Assembly (NCBI GenBank): GCA_004558025.1
Contig: SFEG01000007.1
Span: forward strand, 4,437-68,436
Source of the DNA: Clostridiales bacterium
GTDB lineage: Bacteria; Bacillota; Clostridia; Oscillospirales; Oscillospiraceae
DNA: 64,000 nt
Direction: 5' to 3'
The first letter of the stretch is position 1; every line of letters begins with the position of its first letter. The position numbers and the translations under genes are program-made. Below the pieces are notes generated by a model, which searched no databases, was not told where the DNA came from, and worked only from the letters and a program-made list of their open reading frames with translations. Positions 58,793 to 64,000 of the stretch are shown in pieces.

Positions 58793-58913
58793 ATGTACAT
58801 TCCTTTCAAATTTATATAGTTACACATAAATACTATTTGAAAAAAGCCCGTCTGTCAATCACAAATTTCCCGCCGCGGCATAGGATGCATCGACCGCAAT
58901 TGGGGGAAATTTT

Positions 58914-59654
58914 ATGACTTATGTACTTATTACGGCGGCGGGCATTGCGCTGTGCAGCCTCGTCGGCGCTGTGATAGGCTTTCTTTTTGAAAATATACCG
59001 CCGGCTGTCGAGGATGCGCTCTCGGGCGCGGCGGCCGGGATAATGCTTTGCGCTGCGATACTCGGCCTCGTTGTTCCTTCTATGGAGTTTTCGGCTGAGC
59101 GTGCGCTGTGGTTAACGCCCCTGGGCATATTCTGCGGTGCGTTTTTCTTAAGCGGAATTAACCTGCTCGGGCCGCGCCTGACGGGCAGCATCGGAATGAA
59201 AAACGGCGACGAGGCGGCGAACCGGCATGCGCTTTTGTTCGTCGCGGCCATCGCCATTCACCACTTTCCCGAGGGCATTGCCGCAGGAGTGAGCTTCGGA
59301 ACGGGCGATCTGTCCGACGCGGTGACGGTCACGAGCGGCATCGCCTTTCAGAATATCCCCGAGGCAATGATAATCATACCGCCGCTTTTAAAGGCCGGAA
59401 CGGGCAAAAAACGCGCGGCGATCGTTGCGTTCATAAGCGGCGCGGTCGAGGTCGCGGGCGTGTTTTTCGGCTACCTCGCCATAACGGTCTCGCGCGGCAT
59501 ACTGCCGTTTGCGCTGGCCTTCGCCGCCGGTACGATGCTGTATGTCATCGTTGACGATATGGTGCCGCAGACGCATGCCCGAGGCTCGGGCCGCCTTTCA
59601 ACCTACGCCATGCTCCTCGGCTTCTGCCTCATGCTTTTTTTAGTGGCGAATTAA
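58914..59654 (+). CDS. ZIP-family divalent metal transporter
   Basis: A 246-residue, about eight-helix ZIP transporter. Helix 4 carries the metal site HHFPEGIAAGVSFG and helix 5 the second (NIPEAMIIIPPLL). It imports or exports Zn2+ or similar ions across the membrane. GGGGG site precedes the ATG weakly (TTGGGGGAAATTTTATG). The C-terminus MLFLVAN and stop come from the first bases of a family-A repeat (TTTTTTTAGTGGCGAATTAA), so the last helix has a borrowed end. Confidence 0.9.
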   Translation: MTYVLITAAGIALCSLVGAVIGFLFENIPPAVEDALSGAAAGIMLCAAILGLVVPSMEFSAERALWLTPLGIFCGAFFLSGINLLGPRLTGSIGMKNGDEAANRHALLFVAAIAIHHFPEGIAAGVSFGTGDLSDAVTVTSGIAFQNIPEAMIIIPPLLKAGTGKKRAAIVAFISGAVEVAGVFFGYLAITVSRGILPFALAFAAGTMLYVIVDDMVPQTHARGSGRLSTYAMLLGFCLMLFLVAN

Positions 59655-59908
59655 GATCATACCAATGCGGTTTTTACGGCAGCCCGGTGTCAAGACTGCC
59701 GACAAAACCGTGAAAAACGGGCGAGCAATGCTCGCCCCTACGATATAGATTTTAGTTCCGACGAAATTTCAGAAGCGGAACGGGCAGCCCGTTCCCTACA
59801 GGGTGCGGCGGTAGCTTTGGGAAGAGACAGTTTCCCGGTTTCGTCAGTAGCTGCGACACCGGGCACCTGCAATATGCGTAAAGGTGCAGACTTAATGCGC
59901 CTCTAAAA
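59635..59908. repeat. Family-A repeat with both ends (274 bp), best example
   Basis: Left end TTTTTTTAGTGGCGAATTAA, GGCAGCCCGGTGTCAAGACT, GACAAAACCGTGAAAAACGG; right end (reverse complement) TCTTTTAGAGGCGCATTAAG, GCAGGTGCCCGGTGTCGCAG, GACGAAACCGGGAAACTG. The imperfect inverted repeat spans about 85 bp per side. Two family-C units lie inside (59717 and 59776). It encodes the 3' ends of two convergent genes. Confidence 0.92.
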
Positions 59909-61163
59909 GAATATTGAATTGGCGGCCGGTCCGGGCGTCAACGAGAACGAAAAGCCCTTCGCCGTCCGAGCCTGAGCATTCAAAGCCGTAACACAAAACG
60001 GCGCTGTCGTCGTCGGCGGGGGCATAGCACAGCTGTGAGCTGAGAACATTCAGCGTCGAGGGGAGCGCCGCGCGTGCTGCGCCCTCGCTCACCGCGGCTG
60101 AGGCCGAAGGATATGTGCCGTGAGCTCTGACGTGCTCGGTCGCGTCATAGGCGTAAATGCCGCCGTAGTCGCCCGCAACGGAGATGCGCACGCTGTCATC
60201 GATGCAGCGAACGCCGTTTTCAACGCACTCAAATTTCATCGTCTGCACGCTGCCGACGCGCTCGCTCGACGCAAGGTACATGTCGCCGAAGCCGTGGGCG
60301 GCGAGAAAATCGCAGGCTATCTTCTCAAGCTCTGCTGACTCCATGTCGCCGTAGACGCTGCGCTCGGAGCTGAGCGACAGCACGTTTCCGTCCGCGTCGA
60401 GGCAGACGCTGCCGCCGTTGAAGCTGAAGCAGGCCGTGCCGTTTTCGGCAGTGTACTCTGCCTCAAGCTCGTCTGCGTCAAGGCCGAAAAAGTCCGCGGC
60501 AATGGCCTTGGCCTCATCCTCGGGGACGGGTTCTTTGTTCTGATTTGGTGCATTTTTTGCGTATTTTCCGCCGTAGGAGCCGAGCTCGGTATTGTCCATG
60601 CCGTCCTCCATATTGAGCATGGACGCGCTCAGGCGGTCGCCGCCCTTTGCGAACACATTCTCCGGCTCGTCGAGCAGCACGTCACCGTCGTTAACGGAGC
60701 TTTGCAGCTCATGCAGCTTCTCGGTGAGCGCCGCCGCCGTCTTGTAAAGTGAGGAAAAATCGGCGCGCGCCGAGTCGTCAAAGCCCGACTGCGCCGAGGC
60801 TCGGAGCATACTTCGCGCATAGTCACCGGCAATGCCGATAAAGGCCGCGGTCTGCTCGAGCTCCTGCGTAGAAAAGGGCAGGGCGGCCATGGTCATCTCG
60901 GCGGCAAGGCAGCTGCCATATATATCGGCGCAAAGCTGCCCGGACAGCTCCGCGCCCGTTGCGTAGGACGCGCGGTGCAGCGAATCCGACAGGTTAGAGG
61001 CGGCGCTCACTACCTCCTCGAAGGCGTGTGCGTAGCCGTACTCGGCTGTGCGGCGATAGCTGCCCTCCATGCCGAAGTGCACAGTCGTGTATGCGCCGAG
61101 CGCAACGACCGCCGCGGTGAGATATGTGATGATGAGTATAAACGTCTTTTTTCTGATATACAT
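59892..61163 (-). CDS. ypeB: Spore germination protein YpeB
   Basis: A 423-residue YpeB homologue. One N-terminal membrane helix (about 7-27), a helical region (VVSAASNLSDSLHRASYATG ...), then PepSY-like repeats (DEAKAIAADFFGLDADELEA, ELEKIACDFLAAHGFGDMYL, SASAAVSEGAARAALP). YpeB protects and localises the cortex-lytic enzyme SleB in spores; sleB, often next to it, is not in the window. The last residues LLEAH and TAA are encoded by a family-A repeat. The ribosome site GAGGTG sits in a hairpin (61163-61190). Confidence 0.9.
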   Translation of the reverse strand: MYIRKKTFILIITYLTAAVVALGAYTTVHFGMEGSYRRTAEYGYAHAFEEVVSAASNLSDSLHRASYATGAELSGQLCADIYGSCLAAEMTMAALPFSTQELEQTAAFIGIAGDYARSMLRASAQSGFDDSARADFSSLYKTAAALTEKLHELQSSVNDGDVLLDEPENVFAKGGDRLSASMLNMEDGMDNTELGSYGGKYAKNAPNQNKEPVPEDEAKAIAADFFGLDADELEAEYTAENGTACFSFNGGSVCLDADGNVLSLSSERSVYGDMESAELEKIACDFLAAHGFGDMYLASSERVGSVQTMKFECVENGVRCIDDSVRISVAGDYGGIYAYDATEHVRAHGTYPSASAAVSEGAARAALPSTLNVLSSQLCYAPADDDSAVLCYGFECSGSDGEGLFVLVDARTGRQFNILLEAH

Positions 61164-61190
61164 GGAAACACCTCATGTGAAGTGTTTCCA
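61163..61190 (-). promoter_or_regulatory. Hairpin masking the ypeB ribosome site
   Basis: TGGAAACAC / GTGTTTCCA with a 10-nt loop; one arm includes part of GAGGTG and abuts the start codon. Confidence 0.5.
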
Positions 61191-61201
61191 AAACAGAGGC
61201 G

Positions 61202-61230
61202 ATTATACTGAAAAAAGACCTTCGGTCATT
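61202..61230 (-). promoter_or_regulatory. Possible ypeB promoter overlapping a terminator
   Basis: Minus strand TTGACC, 16-bp spacer, TATAAT (61207-61202). The -35 lies in the loop side of the CNNM terminator. Confidence 0.35.
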
Positions 61231-61247
61231 TGACCGAAGGCCTTTTT
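61211..61247. terminator. Terminator downstream of the CNNM genes
   Basis: CCTTCGGTCA / TGACCGAAGG stem with T-tracts on both strands. Confidence 0.85.
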
Positions 61248-61257
61248 ATATCATTTT

Positions 61258-62532
61258 TTATTCCTCGTCGGGTTCCGCTTTAGGCTTTTTCTCGACGAGA
61301 ACCTTTTCCACCCTCAGGCCGTCCATTTCAAGGACGGTGACGTGCAGGTCTTCGTAATCAAAGCTGTCGCCGACCGAGGGGAACGAGCCGAACATCTCGA
61401 TAGTCCAGCCGCCGACAGTCTCGCTTTCGGCATCGAAGTCGCGCTCGCGGATGTCCACAAGATCGAGGAAGTCGGAGATGCTCATGTCGCCGTCGAGCTC
61501 AAACTCGCCGTCGGAGCGCTCCAGAATTTCTTCCTTTATCTCGTCGGTATCGTCCCAGATCTCGCCGACGAGCTGCTCAAGAACGTCCTCCATCGAGAGG
61601 ATGCCGAGCGTGCCGCCGTATTCGTCGGTGACGATGGCGAGGTGCTGCTTTGCCTTTCTCAGCTCTGTGAGCACCGCCGGGAGCTTCATGGTCTTATAAA
61701 TATAGCACGGCGGCATGAGAAGGCTGCGTATATCGGGCTTTTCGTCGCCCGCCAGCGCCTTGAGGAAGTGGTTGAGATACAAAACGCCGATCACGTTATC
61801 GACGCTGTCCTCATAGACGGGGATGCGCGAAAACGGCGCGTTTTCGATGATCTCGAGCGTTTCGGCCATGTCCTCGTCAATGTCCAGAGCGACAACGTCG
61901 ACTCGCGCGGTCATGACCTCGGAGGCCATGATGTCGGAAAAGTCTATCGCGGCCTGAACGAGCTCCGAGCGATCCTCGTCAAGGACATCCTCGTCCTCGG
62001 CGGTCTCGATGATGGAGCTAAGCTCCTCAACGGCGGCCTCCTCGTCGGTATCGTCCTGCTCGCCCTTGAGCCCCAGCGTCAGAAGCTTTATGAGCCCGAC
62101 AACGAGGCGGATAAGCGGCATGAATATGATAGTCAGCCCGCGCACAAAGTAGGCGTATGTAAGCGCCAGGCGGTTTGCACTGCCCTTGGCTATGATCTTC
62201 GGGATGGTCTCGCCGAAGATGATGACGAGTATCGTTATCGCGAGGGTCGAAACCCACGCGTAGCTGTCGTCTCCATTGCACAGCTCCAGCACCAGCAGCG
62301 AGCCGAGCGAGGAGTTTGCGATGTTGGCAAGATTGTTGCCGATGAGTATCGCCGAGAGCGAATCGTCGAAGTGGTCGACGATCTTGACGGCTACACCCGC
62401 ACGCTTCGAGCCGTCGTCGCGCGCATTTTCAAGCCTCATGCGGTTGCAGGAGGAGTACGACATTTCGGCCGAGGAGAAGATGTGCGAGAAGATGATGCAG
62501 ACGATTATTCCGCAGACATATGCCCAGGTCAT
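61258..62532 (-). CDS. CNNM/CorC-family (HlyC/CorC) membrane protein 1
   Basis: A 424-residue protein: four-segment CNNM/DUF21 transmembrane domain (about 1-150, IIVCIIFSHIFSSAEMSYSS, ILIGNNLANIANSSLGSLL, GETIPKIIAKGSANRLAL), a CBS pair (about 195-320: MTARVDVVALDIDEDMAETL, SRIPVYEDSVDNVIGVLYLN, AIVTDEYGGTLGILSMEDVL) and a CorC_HlyC C-terminal domain. Such proteins handle Mg2+ export or sensing through ATP-Mg binding to the CBS pair. Second of two tandem paralogues; its start overlaps the stop of the next by 4 nt. Confidence 0.9.
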   Translation of the reverse strand: MTWAYVCGIIVCIIFSHIFSSAEMSYSSCNRMRLENARDDGSKRAGVAVKIVDHFDDSLSAILIGNNLANIANSSLGSLLVLELCNGDDSYAWVSTLAITILVIIFGETIPKIIAKGSANRLALTYAYFVRGLTIIFMPLIRLVVGLIKLLTLGLKGEQDDTDEEAAVEELSSIIETAEDEDVLDEDRSELVQAAIDFSDIMASEVMTARVDVVALDIDEDMAETLEIIENAPFSRIPVYEDSVDNVIGVLYLNHFLKALAGDEKPDIRSLLMPPCYIYKTMKLPAVLTELRKAKQHLAIVTDEYGGTLGILSMEDVLEQLVGEIWDDTDEIKEEILERSDGEFELDGDMSISDFLDLVDIRERDFDAESETVGGWTIEMFGSFPSVGDSFDYEDLHVTVLEMDGLRVEKVLVEKKPKAEPDEE

Positions 62533-63827
62533 TTCTCCTCACCTCCCTTATCGGACAGGCGTACCTTCAGCCGCAGTATTCTGTTATTGTGCATTTCCGA
62601 AACGGTAACGGCGACGTTTTCGTATCCAAAGCTGTCGCCGACCGAGGGGATAGCGTCGAACTGCTCGTAGGCCCACTCGCCCAGAAGCTTATTTGTGAAC
62701 TCGTCATCGTCGTCCTCGTCGAGCTCAAGAAGCTCGAAAACGTCGCTGACGGTCATTTCGGCGGTGCAGTCCCAACCGCCGTCGGGCAGAGCTATGTACG
62801 GCTCCTCGACGACGTCGTCCTCGTCCCATATCTCGCCGACGAGCTCCTCGAGGATATCCTCGACTGTCACTATGCCGAGCGTGCCGCCGTAGTTATCCGT
62901 GACCACGGCCATATTGAGCCGCTTTTTGCTCATCACCGGCAGCAGCCCGTCGATGTTCGTGCTGCCGTGGATGAAGTACGGCTCATCCAAAAGCGCGCGA
63001 ACGTCCATATTTTCGCCCTCGCGCAGGTAGATCTTTATAAATTTGCGTATCGAAAGTATGCCGATTATGTTGTCGATGCTGCCCTCGTACACGGGCAGAC
63101 GGCTGTGCGTCTCGGCCTTGATGGTGCTGAGCATCTCGTCGAGCGAGTCTTCGATATCCAAAGCGACTATGTCAACGCGCGAGGTCAGTATGCTTTCGAC
63201 CGTTGTTTCGGCAAATTGCAGCGCCGAGCTTATGAGCTCGCCGCGCTCCTCATCAAGGCTGCCCTCCTCGGTCATGTCCTCGATGATATCGTATATTTCG
63301 TCCTCGGTGACGGATATCTGCGGATCGACCTTGGCAAGGCGGGCCGCAGCGTTTCCTATCGCCGTCAGAAGCTTTGCCAGAGGCTTGAGGACGGTCATAA
63401 AAAACCACAGTGAACCGGCGACGGAAAGCGACAGCCGCTCGCTGTATTTTTTCGCAATGCTCTTGGGCAGCATTTCGCCCGCGAAGAACACGGCCAGCGT
63501 CATCACAAAGGTGCTGATCGTAACTGCGCCGCTCACGCCCGGGAACATACGCGTCACGGCAAGTGTGACTATGCTCGCCGCGGAAAGATGCACGATGTTC
63601 GTGCATATGAGTATGCTTGTTATCGCAAGATCAAAATTATCGAGCACCTTAAGCGCCCGTATCGCCTTTGCCTCGCCGCGCTCGGCGCGGATCTTGATCC
63701 TGACACGGGAGACCGAGGCAAATGAGGTCTCCGCGACCGCAAAGTACGCGGCGCACAGGATCAGTAGAATTACGACTATCAGTGACAATCGACTGGCATC
63801 GTCCATTTCGGATCTAACACTCTCCAT
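62529..63827 (-). CDS. CNNM/CorC-family (HlyC/CorC) membrane protein 2
   Basis: A 432-residue paralogue with the same plan: CNNM transmembrane domain (FAVAETSFASVSRVRIKIRA, FFAGEMLPKSIAKKYSERLS), CBS pair (LTSRVDIVALDIEDSLDEML, SRLPVYEGSIDNIIGILSIR, AVVTDNYGGTLGIVTVEDIL) and transporter-associated C-terminus. The two tandem proteins may form a heteromer. Start is uncertain: ATG 63827 is used; ATG 63806 (GGAGAG about 14 nt upstream) would remove seven residues. First gene of the operon; the remaining 173 bases to the window end show no gene. Confidence 0.88.
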   Translation of the reverse strand: MESVRSEMDDASRLSLIVVILLILCAAYFAVAETSFASVSRVRIKIRAERGEAKAIRALKVLDNFDLAITSILICTNIVHLSAASIVTLAVTRMFPGVSGAVTISTFVMTLAVFFAGEMLPKSIAKKYSERLSLSVAGSLWFFMTVLKPLAKLLTAIGNAAARLAKVDPQISVTEDEIYDIIEDMTEEGSLDEERGELISSALQFAETTVESILTSRVDIVALDIEDSLDEMLSTIKAETHSRLPVYEGSIDNIIGILSIRKFIKIYLREGENMDVRALLDEPYFIHGSTNIDGLLPVMSKKRLNMAVVTDNYGGTLGIVTVEDILEELVGEIWDEDDVVEEPYIALPDGGWDCTAEMTVSDVFELLELDEDDDDEFTNKLLGEWAYEQFDAIPSVGDSFGYENVAVTVSEMHNNRILRLKVRLSDKGGEEK

Positions 63828-64000
63828 TCGCAAGGCTTTTGGCCTGTAAATTAAAAATCAGTATATCATAGCAGAAACTTGCAGTCAATATTTCATCAGC
63901 GCTTTAGGTCAGTTTACAAGGAACTACACGCAGACCGTGAAACGGGCTGCTGACAACAAACGGCGCTATGCTCCCGGCTGGGTGCATAGCACCTGTTTGT

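Overview
The window looks like chromosome of a fairly GC-rich, anaerobic, spore-forming Clostridia bacterium, most likely a gut member of the Oscillospiraceae (inference). The grounds are: Gram-positive promoters (TTGACA/TATAAT spaced 17) with GGAGG ribosome sites; S-layer-homology surface proteins; a YpeB spore-germination protein; two pairs of 2-hydroxyacyl-CoA dehydratase subunits; a sodium- or proton-pumping pyrophosphatase; a CD1247-type protein and a DUF951 protein. There is no rRNA, CRISPR array, integrase or intact transposase. The left edge cuts a clpC-like gene.

Layout. 1-7.6 kb: Clp unfoldase, hotdog thioesterase, hydroxyacyl-CoA dehydratase pair A (minus), and a C_GCAxxG_C_C protein with a Bce-like two-component system. 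7.6-11.3 kb: IS30 remnant, folD, acyltransferase, DUF378 protein, GntR regulator. 11.4-14.8 kb: GntR-flanked operon with a frameshifted YdhR-like gene, dehydratase pair B and a 52-residue membrane protein. 15-24 kb: TetR regulator, RsiV-like lipoprotein, M24 peptidase, efp, CD1247 protein, rarA-DUF951, nth, YkvI-like carrier. 24-31.3 kb: a 36-residue peptide gene, SLH/propeller protein, proC, YgjP-like metalloprotease, fucO with a Rex-like operator, a decayed EF-hand-like gene and a five-tRNA cluster (Gly, Arg, His, Gln, Lys). 31.5-38.6 kb: nucleotidyltransferase, lipase-like protein, and a transglutaminase/DUF4358/MBOAT/DHHW operon probably for surface-polymer acetylation. 38.7-39.4 kb: an AT-rich islet with a ribbon-helix-helix protein, a promoter followed by GACTCA repeats, a nonsense-interrupted small gene and a promoter-to-terminator small RNA. 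39.4-49 kb: HAD phosphatase plus a P1B-like ATPase without CPx, an S24 repressor operon, M23 peptidase, hppA. 49-64 kb: PlsC-like acyltransferase with a heterodimeric ABC exporter and SDR, SLH-anchored 5'-nucleotidase, ElaA-type GNAT, ZIP transporter, ypeB, and tandem CNNM/CorC proteins.

The most striking feature is a dispersed, non-coding inverted-repeat element (called family A here). About twelve copies of roughly 100-320 bp plus one short derivative lie between genes. The ends read TTTTTAGAGGCGCATTAAG, and a long imperfect inverted repeat continues through a GCCCGGTGTCGAAA block. Copies sit directly on the T-tract of intrinsic terminators or directly at stop codons. In at least five genes the element end supplies the stop codon, in four of them with the last residues (-FLEAN, -LLEAH, -FLVAN, -FSEAH). 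Other palindromic repeats (B, C, D) are nested in or beside these copies. This mosaic, and its effect on gene ends and starts, is the best candidate for something undescribed.
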